Shown: in pieces, positions 49,001-58,592 of the stretch
Layout of the letters: the number at the start of each line of letters is the position of its first letter
How positions within the stretch are numbered: the first letter of the stretch is position 1
Translations under genes and position numbers: made by a program
The notes under the pieces: generated by a model
Seen by the model: the letters and a program-made list of their open reading frames with translations, nothing else
The model's database searches: none
Told to the model about the DNA's origin: nothing
Source: Mesodorylaimus sp. YZB2_4
Lineage: Eukaryota; Nematoda; Enoplea; Dorylaimida; Dorylaimidae
Reading direction: 5' to 3'
Assembly (NCBI GenBank): GCA_030248295.1
Contig: JASANH010000913.1
Coordinates: 310,001 to 374,000, forward strand
Length of the DNA stretch: 64,000 nucleotides

Positions 49001-50857
49001 TCCGTGCCTGGTTGACCGTGTGGGAGAGAGTAATCGATCTCCTCTAGCTGGTAGATGGCCACCCGTCGGGTTGATATTTTAGCCGCAAGACTTGCCTTGC
49101 TCCAGTCGGAGTTTTTGTCCAGCCAGCTTTGGTCGATCACACTACCTCGTGCGCCTGCCAGGCATGGTTCAAGTACCTTGTTAATAAAAAATCATCGATT
49201 TTCAGGAGAATTTCATCAAGCTGGTTCAAGTTGAACGAGACCTGAATGATGTGCAGAACTTGGTTTTACCCACTCGAATGTTCATCCGCGAAGGTTCGCT
49301 TCAACGCTTTACTCGGAAAGAGCCAGTGCAAAGATTGTTCCTACTCTTCAACGATTGCCTTTTATATGCTGGACGAAGTGGCGGTTCTGTGTCAGCTCAA
49401 CAAATGACGTTTCGCCTTCACGGTCAGATACCACTCAGAGGATTGATGGTGAGCTGGGGGGGGGGGGGATTCTATAGTGTGACCTTATTAGATGGGTAAA
49501 ACATGTTTTCAGTTGGAAAATGGCGATGCGTTAAGAATGGCTGCACACGGATCTGAGAAACATGCTTTTACCATATACGGGGGAAACCGATCGTTTGTGG
49601 TGTCGGCTGGAAGTGCGGAGGAGAAACAGTTGTGGCTGGAGGATATCAATCGAGCTGTTATGGAGGCAAAAGAATCCAAGGCTGATTTCCCTCACTTTCC
49701 AAGCTTGAAATCTGCGAGTAAGTTTGGAGCCCCTGTGGTAGGATATGGACTAGATTAGCGATTCCCTTTTTGGGACCCCCCGCTGGACCCTAAGCTGAGA
49801 TTATTATGAGACTTGTAAGAGAAATTTATCAAAATGACTTGGAAGAAGAAGGAATTGAACCCTGATTTGGTTTGATCTAACTACAGTACTGCCCCAGTTA
49901 GAGGTTTGTGGGGCTTATTTCAGGATTAAAAGGTTAGATTACAAAACAATTTTAGTACTGATGAGTCAAAATGACTTGGAACCAGCGGGATTTGAACCCT
50001 TTGCATCCAGCTACCGCCCTCAGAGGGAGGTGGAGTATATGTAGTTTCGGATGTTATTGTATGCCTCACGCCTTGTGTTTCAGGCTCAACCGATGACGTT
50101 TCGACGAACATGTCCACTTCTCCTTCGTCCTCGATGGTGACTGGAGGCACATCCACATTCAAGTCGTCCTCTCCGACCACGTTGACTGCAACGGATGGCG
50201 GCGAATCGGCTGGGGCATTAGCTGCTCAAAGTCCAACCTTGTCGGGTGAACGTCATTGGTACTATCGAGCCAATGATACACTGCACGTGTGCTGGCATCG
50301 AAGTACGACATTGGGGGCCGAACAGTGGCATTTGTCGGCTTCGAAATGCCAGATGAGTGGCTATTTGCTGAGGAAGTTCCGGACATCGAGTGGGTGGCAA
50401 AAACTATGGGTGGTATTTTGCGATTTTTGCTTATTCTTTCATAAAAATCATCAAGTTAGTCAAAGTTTTAGTTTTTGAAATTTTAGTGTGTGGAATTGAA
50501 GAAATTTCAGGACGGGTTGCCATTGGCCAGTTTACCATTGCTCGGTTACGTTATTACGCTGCCTGATGCCAAAGACGAGATTCATAAAGATTTTGTTTTC
50601 AAACTGCAGTATAAAACGCAGTATTACTTTTTCCGTGCTGATTCGGATTATGCCTATAATAGGTATGTATATATTACACAAGCACACAGTACGTGAGGAA
50701 TTGGTACTTGATGAAGAAAACAAATTGAACCACGAAAGCAAAAACCAAAAGTGTTGCCCGCAGTGGGTTTCGAACTATGGCACTAACTGTTACAACTGTT
50801 TTCAGATGGCTGGAAGTACTGCGCATAGCATGCCATGATCAGTTGGCTGCATCGTAA
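31069..50857 (+). CDS. FARP1/2 orthologue: FARP-type FERM, RhoGEF and PH domain protein
   Basis: Twenty-two exons: 31069-31257, 36164-36268, 36324-36448, 36738-36835, 36892-37015, 37072-37159, 37215-37370, 38046-38206, 38816-38890, 38951-(unresolved, at most 41345), 42542-42689, 46956-47358, 47692-47784, 47843-48078, 48218-48341, 48396-48582, 48839-48963, 49206-49448, 49513-49717, 50084-50454, 50511-50662, 50806-50857. Exons 1-9 encode the FERM domain and FERM-adjacent segment ([87 protein letters not shown]). Exons 13-18 give the DH domain ([47 protein letters not shown]), exons 18-20 PH1 ([20 protein letters not shown]), exons 20-22 PH2 ([21 protein letters not shown], ending [17 protein letters not shown]). 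FARP proteins link membrane receptors to Rac/Cdc42. The linker of about 1000 aa is far longer than in vertebrates. The exon 10-11 junction needs a one-base overhang and is unresolved. Confidence 0.93.
34240..34440. repeat. Repeat fragments in FARP intron 1
   Basis: 34250-34325 holds CCCGATCCC/GGATC words like those at 19.2 and 27.2 kb. 34370-34440 matches 16552-16615 (AGCCAAGCACCACACAGCGC...GAGGGCTAAGGAAC), a probable SINE tail. The remaining parts of this 4.9-kb intron (31258-36163) show nothing I can name, apart from the element at 34541-34927. Confidence 0.5.
34541..34927. mobile_element. MITE with TGCAAAATTTAAATTTCCCGC ends, FARP intron 1
   Basis: The left end TGCAAAATTTAAATTTCCC and the right end (reverse complement TGCAAAATCGAAATTTAAAA) form an imperfect inverted repeat. 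The subterminal sequence also resembles the element at 38377-38661 (GCTTATTACACTTTCGCATAG versus GCTTATGACAATTTCATATA). No coding capacity. Confidence 0.6.
36449..36737 (+). other. Non-canonical GC-AG intron of FARP, filled with GATTGATCGAT words
   Basis: Exon 3 reads ...GAAGAAGAATATACCAG and must join GTACCTATTCGCTTTGC to keep ...[13 protein letters not shown]. The only border that keeps frame is ACCAG|GCGAGT, a GC donor with otherwise good consensus, paired with ...TTGTAG. The intron interior (36495-36700) is almost wholly degenerate repeats of ATCGATTGATTGATC. Confidence 0.8.
37560..37760. repeat. Palindromic CATCAACCCG-family repeat, FARP intron 7
   Basis: Contains CTGAAACATCAACCCGAGGG followed by GTTGACGTTTCCCAGCCAGG and GAGTATCGATTACTCTCTCCC. 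An inverted relative lies at 49010-49140 (sharing GGAGTTTTTGTCC, GACTTGCCTTGCTCCAGTC and the palindrome), and parts occur near 6138-6220. A CAGT tetranucleotide run is at about 37976-37991. Confidence 0.6.
38377..38661. mobile_element. MITE with ACGCAAAATTTGAATT ends, FARP intron 8
   Basis: Left ACGCAAAATTTGAATTACCC and right (reverse complement) ACGCAAAATTTGAATTTCCC are inverted copies about 285 bases apart. It is a second, shorter member of the family seen at 34541-34927. Confidence 0.65.
38951..41345 (+). CDS. FARP linker exon with a possible FERM-only end
   Basis: This exon (up to 2.4 kb) follows the FERM region in frame and stays open to a TGA at 41343-41345. It encodes about 797 mostly disordered residues: Ser/Pro/Glu-rich stretches, a basic cluster [10 protein letters not shown], a proline-rich [13 protein letters not shown] suited to SH3 binding, and acidic [13 protein letters not shown]. 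Read to the stop, exons 1-10 give a 1171-aa protein ending KEFSTDV, which fits a class I PDZ-binding C-terminus (T-x-V). Reading on to the RhoGEF half needs an internal donor with a one-base overhang; candidates are ATAA|GTATGG near 41158 and TCTG|GTCCAC near 41206, neither proven. The locus may therefore make FERM-only and FERM-GEF forms. Confidence 0.72.
41346..42541. other. FARP exon 10-11 interval (intron or 3' UTR)
   Basis: This would be 3' UTR of a FERM-only transcript and intron of the full transcript. I found no micro-exon that clearly repairs the exon 10-11 phase, and no clear polyadenylation signal close to the stop. Confidence 0.4.
43257..44746. mobile_element. Non-autonomous hAT-like element (CCCATACCC words), FARP intron 11
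   Basis: Left end CAGAGTCCTGCGCGGGTA and right end (reverse complement) CAGAGTCCTGCATGGGTAC are inverted repeats. The flanking octamer GTGCCTTA is identical on both sides (43249-43256 and 44747-44754), a perfect 8-bp duplication. Both subterminal regions are runs of CCCATACCC/CCCGTACCC. GATATGGATATG words lie near 44505-44560. Length 1490 bp; no recognisable transposase. Confidence 0.85.
44900..45090. repeat. CATCAACCCG-family repeat copies
   Basis: CTGAAACATCACCCTGATGGG at about 44918 and GTCAACCCGTCGGGTTGATG at about 45006, followed by GTTTCAGAAG and GTTGGAGTTTTTGTCACAC, relate to the copies at 37.6 and 49.1 kb. Confidence 0.55.
45120..46690. repeat. AGCTGAGCTC / CCGAGCCAGC word repeats
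   Basis: Left block 45120-45300 (CAGCTCAGCTCAGCTCAGCT and relatives) and right block 46380-46690 (CCGAGCCAGCCGCAAACCG, GCTGAGCTGGCTCAGCTG) share words. The outer sequences GGCGTCCCCATTGCAC and, inverted, GGCCGTCCACATTGCAC look like inverted ends. No matching target duplication was found, so the boundaries are tentative. It lies in FARP intron 11. Confidence 0.5.
48640..50060. repeat. tRNA-like SINE fragments in FARP 3' introns
   Basis: Intron 19 holds two degenerate units, near 49831 (TCAAAATGACTTGGAAGAAG...GAATTGAACCC) and 49967 (TCAAAATGACTTGGAACCAG...GATTTGAACCC). The minus strand of the second gives a B-box-like GGGTTCAAATCCC. Similar boxes occur at about 48690 (GGGGTCGAACCC) and 48795 (GATTTGAACC). 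They sit just before exon acceptors. Confidence 0.4.
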
Positions 50858-52380
50858 TTGTGGACAACATACCCTTATCAGAGAAGATCGTAATTAGGTA
50901 TATGTAAATTTATGTGGCATTGGTACTTCTTTTTAGAAGGTTTGGTTTACTTTTTCTGTTTCTCGTTTTCCGCAGCCTGCATCTGTGCAAGTGTGTCTGC
51001 TATAGACTGTTTTCATGTTCAGGTAGTGTCTTCCTTTTCAATGCATAATGTGCTTGTTATTTCTGAGTGGGGAGGGGATGGAATAGGAGTTGAGCAAGTG
51101 TTTTTGTTACAATTTTTGGATAGCTCAATTATTATATCGAACCATGATATGTTGCTGGTTGAAGTGTATGTCTAGGTGTACTGTAATTATGATACGTTAT
51201 CACACGACATCATCGTATCCTTTCGCGGTGATCAGCGCTGCCTTTCCTGTTTCTCATTGTTGTACTGTATCGGTTATGGGGTCACGAGATGTTCAATACA
51301 AGCGACGCTGGTGATGTTGAATGGCTAGTAGGATCTAGCATGGATCACCTGTAGCTTGAACTAAAGATACCGTCATGTCGACCCTGTCAACAAAAGGATC
51401 CAGAAGCAGAGTACATGGTGTTTATATTATACAGAGCCAAGTTTAGTGACAAGGACTAAAGCCAAAAGTGTTACCCTAACGAGGACTCTAACCTGTATTG
51501 AAATCGTTGCAGCGTCTGACTGACGAGTGCACAGTGATTGTTGAATCTTCAGACGCTACGTTCCTCGCTCGCCTTGTGTGATGTTCTGTTGCCAGAAAAT
51601 TGCGCAGCATTGACAACTTAGGAATAGGTTGCTACGTAATCTCGATGCAACGCTAGTTATAATAGGTAAACAGGAAATAACATCACATATTTCCCCATCA
51701 TGGGTCATACTCTATTGGGTCAGATTGTTGAGTGTACATTTCAAGTCAATCATTCACGCCAGAAACAGGAATTTTCTGCACACTTATTGTTATGCTTCTA
51801 TTTCTGGCGCGCATGATTGGCAAGGATGATTGTTTACTCCATTATTATAACAGAATGAATCAGGTTTAGATAAGTATAATGCAATAAAGCCGTGACAGTG
51901 ACACACGCAATACTGACTTACAGTGCAGTATATAAGAGCCCATCAGCGCAATCTCACCAATGTTGTGAGTGGAAGGCGAGGAAGTTGGACGGCGACTCGG
52001 TGTTTTTGCTGTGAAGAAAGCTTTGAGAGGGCTGGTTTGCGCAATAAAGTAAGATTATGTGTTTCCTTTTTGGTGGGTCATGTCTTGTTTAAAAAAGCAT
52101 GCACTAAAGTTTTAATTATAGCAGCTGCAGCAGCTGATTATACTGTAGGCTAGTGTAATTAGACTAGGGGCTATCGTATGCTGGGGGTCCCAAAGCAACT
52201 TACGATTAGTGTTGTTTAGAGGCATGTACTATACGTATTGACGTAGTTTACAGTACTTCTCATGAGTCTTGGAACAAATGGAGGAAAGTGAAAGTGTCAT
52301 GTGAATATGCTCTCTGGATAATCACATGTACCACATATACCGCTGATGGACTAAAATTCACTTGCAGGTATATAAGACAA
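50858..52380. other. FARP 3' flank, no gene recognised
   Basis: Downstream of the FARP stop I see an AATAAA-containing GCAATAAAGC near 51882 but cannot tie it to a transcript. Around 51440-51510 a stretch resembles 50720-50790 (CCAAAAGTGTTACCC versus CCAAAAGTGTTGCCC), another possible SINE piece. Confidence 0.4.
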
Positions 52381-52599
52381 CCCAGGGTCGACCATACCGA
52401 CTTTTCTGACTGTTCGCGTACTGCACCCATATGTATACGTACCTGGGGCCTGATATGGTCTGTCCCGCACCTTATCCGTACCAACCAAATATTTTATCTT
52501 GACAGATTTGAGAAACTTAAAAATTTGTTCCGGAAGGTTCTTTTTAATACGCGAAGAAAAAATGTATCTCAGCTGCTAATTATTCACGGACTATTATAA

Positions 52600-53313
52600 C
52601 GATACTTATATGCCAAAAGGCACCAACTGTCAAACTGTCAAAAAATGTATTGAGTGCCGAGACATACTCCGAGCACTCAGAAGTTTCATCTGCCAAAACG
52701 ACGCAACTGTATCTACCGTTTTACATGAGTTACTGAGCCCCAAAAATACCCACTTTTCTGATTCTCATCTGCCAAAGCGCACCATCTGCTGAAAATCGCA
52801 GGCCAAATGGCACCAAGTGCATCTTTTTTCCGCAGTTAGTGCGTTTTGGCTGATTCAAAAAAGAAATGCTCGAATGCAGGGAAGGAAACATGATGCAGTT
52901 GGTGCCAATTAGCTGTACTCGCTAAACCCAAATCGAACTGGTCGATACTGATTCTGGAGGTGAACTTTGGGAGAAAATTTCAGTTTTGGTTATGCTAGTG
53001 GTCTTGTTTATTCACGCCCCAATGTGTTTGAGCGAATTGGAGCATGAAAAATCCGCACCTGGCACTTTTTGTCACAAAATCTGACAAATTTCTCTATCTT
53101 CGAGGTCTGCTAAATGAAGCTAGAGGGCGACTGTGCTGCATGAAATTAGCGGAACACAAACATTAAAGATGGCTGGACTCACATCCACAATAATCAGCAC
53201 TTCGGTTCGAGCTAGTGCTTTGCATGTCCACACACTCGGAAGCAAAAACTTTGAACGATGTTTTCTCAGAAGTGAATTTTTGACACTTGGTGCCTTTTGG
53301 CATATAGGTATCG
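52600..53313. mobile_element. 714-bp terminal-inverted-repeat element (TGCCAAAAGGCACCAA)
   Basis: Left end CGATACTTATATGCCAAAAG and right end (reverse complement) CGATACCTATATGCCAAAAG, both continuing GCACCAA, form inverted repeats of at least 27 bases with one mismatch. ATAA flanks both sides (52596-52599 and 53314-53317), suggesting a short target duplication. Variants of the word CTGCCAAAACGCACCAA recur inside (for example near 52690, 52770 and 52800). No transposase. A TACGG-family piece abuts it on each side (52383-52490 and 53318-53417). Confidence 0.7.
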
Positions 53314-53459
53314 ATAAAAGTCGGTATGGCCGGTACGCCATACTTCTAGCGCTGCAACCGCACCACTCCTCGTAGAGCGGTATAGTATTGCTAATACGGT
53401 GGTACGGTCGACCCTGGAACACATTTTGCAGCACATGCACACCATGCAGCATACTGCAC

Positions 53460-53830
53460 ACCTGCATATATATATTACATATGCTTATACATATATATTA
53501 CATGTTTGTACCTATATATCACATATGTATATGCATATATATTACGTATGTTTGTACCTATATATTATATATGCTTATACATATATATTACATGTTTGTA
53601 CCTATATATTACATATGTATATACATATATATTACATATGCTTTCACACATATATTACATATGTATACACATATTTATTACATATGCTTTCATATATATA
53701 TATATATATATTACCCATGTTTATACATATATATTACATATGTTTATTCGCAAGTATTGTATTTGTTTCTAGATAAACAGTATATTATAAATGCTCACAC
53801 ATACATATTATACATGTCTACACACGTATA
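53460..53830. repeat. TATATATTACATATG minisatellite
   Basis: Degenerate units of about 25-30 bases such as CATATATATTACATATGC and TTTGTACCTATATATTACAT repeat for about 370 bases. The long Tyr/Ile/His-rich open frames across it are products of the repeat, not genes. Confidence 0.85.
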
Positions 53831-53839
53831 ATATACCGT

Positions 53840-55480
53840 TATACAGTGCCTGTCAAAATGATATTTCTCCCCCCCTCATTTTTGTTTCGAACTTGCCGCG
53901 TGCATGCCCGCGCGTGTGCAGAACAAATCCATCGTGCCAGCAATATGTCTGCTGTTACCACGGACTCGAAATTCGCTTATATGCATACTGTATGATGTGT
54001 TTTACCTTTTTCCAGTGACTGACTTGCTCTACCGTAACAGTCTCTCTTGTACACAGGGATAGTAATAGAAACCCTTGCATCCTGTTGATAGTAGAGTACT
54101 GTAGACAGTAGACACTGAAATTGAAAACATAAATGCACCTATTTTAATACTACATATCTCGCCAATATTTGTATGGTAATACGTATAGTATATAATTATA
54201 TTTGGGAGCATCCATATCGGTCAGCCCAGTGTAACTCATTCTTACTGCTTGCTGGCAGTGCTAATGGAAAATTGATCCGACTGCTTGAGCTCCCTGTACC
54301 TCGATTGACACACTCCCAGCTCCAGGCATGTGTTACACCCTTTCTGTGTCCCCAACAAAACGCCTATTCACGACTATCATAAATTTAAACAGGAACGAAA
54401 AAGATGGGCAAATGCAAAAAATGCGGCTGTACGAGCTTCGTTTGGAATCCCATCAGCTTCATTCGAAAATTACGATGCGAGCTTGATCACAACCACACTG
54501 ATTCCTGTTACGAGAAAGAAGCTCTTCGCAATTGCACATGTGGCCATCACTACAATTACCACGATGGCTAGAGAATGTGGCCATGACAACTCAGACCATC
54601 GAGTTCGGACACTGGATGAACATTATTGTCGCAATGGTTGTCGCAGTCGAATATTATAGTGTAGGATACACTTGATGTCACTATTAGCTCTTTCATTCAA
54701 GACATATTACTCGACTGAAGGTACACTAGTTTCTTGCGAGCCCTTTCCTTCTGTTCGTAATCGCAACTTGATAAACGAGGAAAAAAGCGCTTGAATGAAA
54801 TTTGAAGCCATTGAAATCAATATGATATAGTGTACTGCAGTAAGTAAAACCCCGCCTTTACTGGCTACTGTACGATGGACGAAGAGCACTGCGCTCGACG
54901 AAATCCTAACATCAGACAGCACTGCGCTGGTCACAACAGCGGATGGATCACGTGAATCATCATGACACAAAAAAAGTCTTTGACGCAGATGACCCGGAGC
55001 CGGACGTCAAGTAAGAATGGAACCTTGCGCAAAAAGGCAGCGAATCTTTCAAACCATCGAAGCGACATTAAGGTCTAGGTTAGAAAGCAGCGTCGAAACC
55101 ATGATTGACCGACCCTTGCCAAAGTCAGGGTCAATGTTAAAAGATTTTTGATGCTCCTGTTAAGGTCAGAGTCATGTCAGAGGCGAAAAACCCCCAGTCT
55201 TTTGAACACCTCATTAAACATAATGTATATGCAGTAGAATTCAAACTGTCCCACCTGGGAGGTGCTGTAAATGAGCGATGGGTATTTCCAGTGCACGGAT
55301 TTTTGATTATTCTAAAATGAATGGTACGGTTTCAGTTCCTGTAACAACGGTTAGCCCTGGTCGCCGTGCTGAATCCCCGCTTTTAGGTTTTTTCGAGCTC
55401 ATGCTATTGGGTGCTGTAGCGTTGAACGTTTTAATGAAAGTTGAAACCTACTAATTGTACGCATGACTATTCTCAGCCAA
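53840..55480. other. No gene recognised
   Basis: Short frames only, without splice or family support. Confidence 0.4.
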
Positions 55481-55489
55481 ATCTGATGG

Positions 55490-55770
55490 GGGCTCGTCAG
55501 ATCGGGTCGGATCATGGGAAAGACTTCTAATTTTTCGAACAATATAACGCATTCACTTTTTTTTTGAAATGCTGCTCCCTGTTATTATCATCATGCCATG
55601 GGACGCACCCCTCTCAACCCTTTCCACACTGCAATCATGGATCTGCTGTACTTTCCAAGTCACGGCTGAATTTATATCCCATCCGACCAGATCAGACATC
55701 AGATCTGATTCGATCCAAAAAATCACAGTCCAGAAATTCGGATCAGATGATTCGATCCGACATTCTAAGC
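55490..55770. repeat. GATC-word repeat
   Basis: GTCAGATCGGGTCGGATCAT at the left and CCGACCAGATCAGACATC, GATTCGATCC and GGATCAGATGATTCGATCC at the right form a loosely inverted, word-rich repeat like the GATCC element at 19.2 kb. Confidence 0.45.
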
Positions 55771-55814
55771 CAATTCGCTTGCAATAAGCGCTGGCAAACA
55801 GCTAACTATTGCGT

Positions 55815-56370
55815 AATTTTTCTGCAATCACTCTTTAGCAATTAATGGGATGAAATCAGCTCATAATTTCTGCTCATAATAAGAGTTACAGTGCAAGTCA
55901 TCTACTCATTATTCATATTCATAAGACCATAGCCATTTCCACCAAGGAGACTAACTTTAGTTAGTTTGCTACCTTTTCATTCGTGAGCACCACACACCTA
56001 AGGCTATTTATCGCAATATCTGACAGCATTGCTAGAACTTCTCAATCTGGGAGGTGTGAAATGCAGCTAGAGGGCAGCCATGTTAAATGAAATTAGCAAA
56101 AAACGTTGAATTAAAGATAACCTGACTTTCATTCTCAACAAGTTACAAAAATACTAGCATGCTAGTATTTTTGTAACTTGTTGAAATGGCTATGATCTTA
56201 TGAATATGAATAATGAGAAGATGACTTTCACTGTAACTCTAATTATGAGCAGAAATTATGAGCTGATTTCATCCCATTAATTTCACAAGAGTGGTTGCAG
56301 AAATTTGCTAGTATTTTTGTAACTTGTTGATGGAAAATCTGAGTCAGTGTGACAAAATACTAGCATTAGC
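55815..56370. repeat. Nested foldback repeat with a perfect 50-bp palindrome
   Basis: Outer arms at about 55815-55937 and 56183-56303 are inverted copies (ATTAATGGGATGAAATCAGC against GCTGATTTCATCCCATTAAT). Inside the right part lies a perfect palindrome at 56135-56184 (25-base arms beginning TCAACAAGTTACAAAAATAC). The same 25-mer recurs at 56306-56330, and part of it inverted near 56353. The pattern suggests one terminal-repeat element inserted into another. Confidence 0.75.
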
Positions 56371-56399
56371 TCTGGCACTGTACAGCACAGCGCGAGGTT

Positions 56400-58590
56400 T
56401 TCCCGCAGGGAAGCTGTGAGGATCTGAAGTGGGTCATCGTACAGCCTCTTTGAAGTTTAGAGGTTTTATAGCTACACAGCCGCCGATCACTTTTTGCTTC
56501 CTCTCGCTTCCTCTCGATGGTATTGCACCGTCAGAAGTGCAATGGCCTCTTGGTCAGCCACCGAGTGTGCGTCTCGACCCTGCTTTCAAGACATAATATG
56601 GATGACCTGTTGAGTGGTGGGTAACGTTTCTGCTCTGGACTCGATATAACTTTGAGTGGGTTCCCATCGATTTGTTTGGAAGCAGGCAAATCATGAGTGG
56701 GAACATGAGTCCCTTCTTGGCCAGAGTAGCGAAGATTTGGCTAAAGAGAGGTGGACGTGACCTTGGTCCTTCATACTTCTTCCATTTGATTTTTTTCAAT
56801 TTCTTGCGGACCGAAGCCCGTTTTTGCCTAAAACCGTCCAGCAATCAAACCTCCTAAGCAGGGCTGTGCGGGGGCAGGCACACACAGCACCGTACCTCTG
56901 CGTGTCTCCACTAGGAGCACCTCCACTCGAGGGCATCTTGGTCAGGACACCGGCTTCCTTGCACAGTGGCTGGCGGGCTTTTAACCCTGTCGGTGTTCGA
57001 CAGCCGAGACTGTGTACTCGTTTGGCTTCCGTCTCCCCACTCTGAGCACCTCGACGGTACTGGGTGAGACACCCACGTCCTAGCGTGGAAGGTCAGCGAG
57101 GGTTTATGGTTCACAAACCGACCTCCGTCACTGGAATTGAACTCGGGACGAGTCCATCCACTCGCTGCCAAGCAATACTTAGAGACGGATGCCCAGCCGC
57201 TGCACCACCAAGCTCTTCTATTTTATTGCACCACGTCTCAATGTATGCACGGCCAAAAATCAGAGTGCGTTGCTCATCACCACCTGCAGAATCAGCCAAC
57301 AAAAATAAACAAGACATTTTGTCAGTAGTCTTGCCGATTTTGTGGATTTAGATTCGCGTGCTAGTCAATAAGGCGTTTGCGGAGCTTTCGAGTTGCATTC
57401 GCACTGGGATATTGACCCAAAGCTGCGATGGAGGTATTTTGGAGGGCTTCAGACAACTGACGGTAAGATCAGCAAAGATATGTATTTTCTTTCACAGAGA
57501 AAAAATTGACCCGGAAGTTTTGATTCATGAAATGAAACCCCAAAAATGCTAAGACTTTGATACAGCTGTTCATAGCTTTGATTTTTATTAGGCCATCGAG
57601 ATTGTCTCATCGCATGAGTGTGATGGCGTTCTTGGACAAAAATGGCTACTTTGACGCAATATCTATCATATATATGTATTTATGTTTAAGACTTGATAAA
57701 TACTCCTGAAAAGGTCCATAAAATAGACCTGCGCATAGGTGCTTCAGACAAGAGAGCCCGAACCTTCTTACTAAAAACTGAAATGAGAAATTTCCCCTTT
57801 CCACACCGTTCTGTAGTCATAAGCTCTGGCAGTATGCAACAGACCGTCATACCTGCCAGACTGCTTCAACATGATCATGCGATACGGGTTGAGTGCATGA
57901 GCTGAATTAGTCATACCACAGCCTGTCTCATGTTTGGTGCACTGGACATTTAAATGACACCCGCTCATAATCCGTCCAGTTTGAGCTTCAGTCAGCCACT
58001 AATACAATATGTGAGGGCTGTAGCAAAATACACTATATACCAATGCTGTTTGTAAGTGCAAACAGAGATCTCTGGTTCTGTCTATGTAGTAAGCTGGTGC
58101 CTACATAGTTCTATACCGAATTACGATTCCTGCCGAAAACCCCGTCGCTTGGTCGACCATCGATAGTTGTCGCCGCATGCTGCGCACTGAAACCACTAGT
58201 TTAAACCCAAGTCTTCCGGGCTCATCGAACTTTGAAAATCGCTGTATTTTGTTATCCGCCATTACTCCCCACACACTACTTGTTGCTCAATATTCCAAAA
58301 AACGCCACGTCCTCATGTCAGGATAACAGACGTGGCTGACTTATATTGGAGAGGGCGAGCCTTGCGAGTATACCTTGGGTTGGAAAATGCCCCCCCCCCC
58401 CACGCACTACATTTCAACATCGCATGCGGCTGCAGTGCGGTCGTACGTACAGTAGAGCTTACCGTTAGACACGGTATTCCAAATCGACCCCACCCTCATA
58501 ACAGACGTGGGTGTTGTACAGTAAATAAATACTTTGGCTGCTCATCAGGAGGCATTCGCAATTCTCGGAGTATACAGTCTATACTTTTAC
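56400..58590. other. No gene recognised; a tRNA-like SINE head
   Basis: On the minus strand at about 57125-57215, GGTGGTGCAGCGGCTGGGC (A-box-like) and CGAGTTCAATTCC (B-box-like) are about 50 bases apart with a long variable arm, resembling a Ser/Leu tRNA-derived SINE. Nothing else in this stretch was recognised. Confidence 0.4.
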
Positions 58591-58592
58591 GA

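Noticed and set aside
50490-50510. An alternative, longer start of FARP exon 21 (acceptor TTTTAG at 50486)
   Set aside because: It would insert CVELKKFQ into the PH2 domain where family members have none; the acceptor at 50510 keeps [15 protein letters not shown] intact.
53388-53831. Three overlapping plus-strand frames rich in Tyr, Ile and His
   Set aside because: They are readings of the TATACAT minisatellite in three frames; no start context, splice site or composition typical of a protein.
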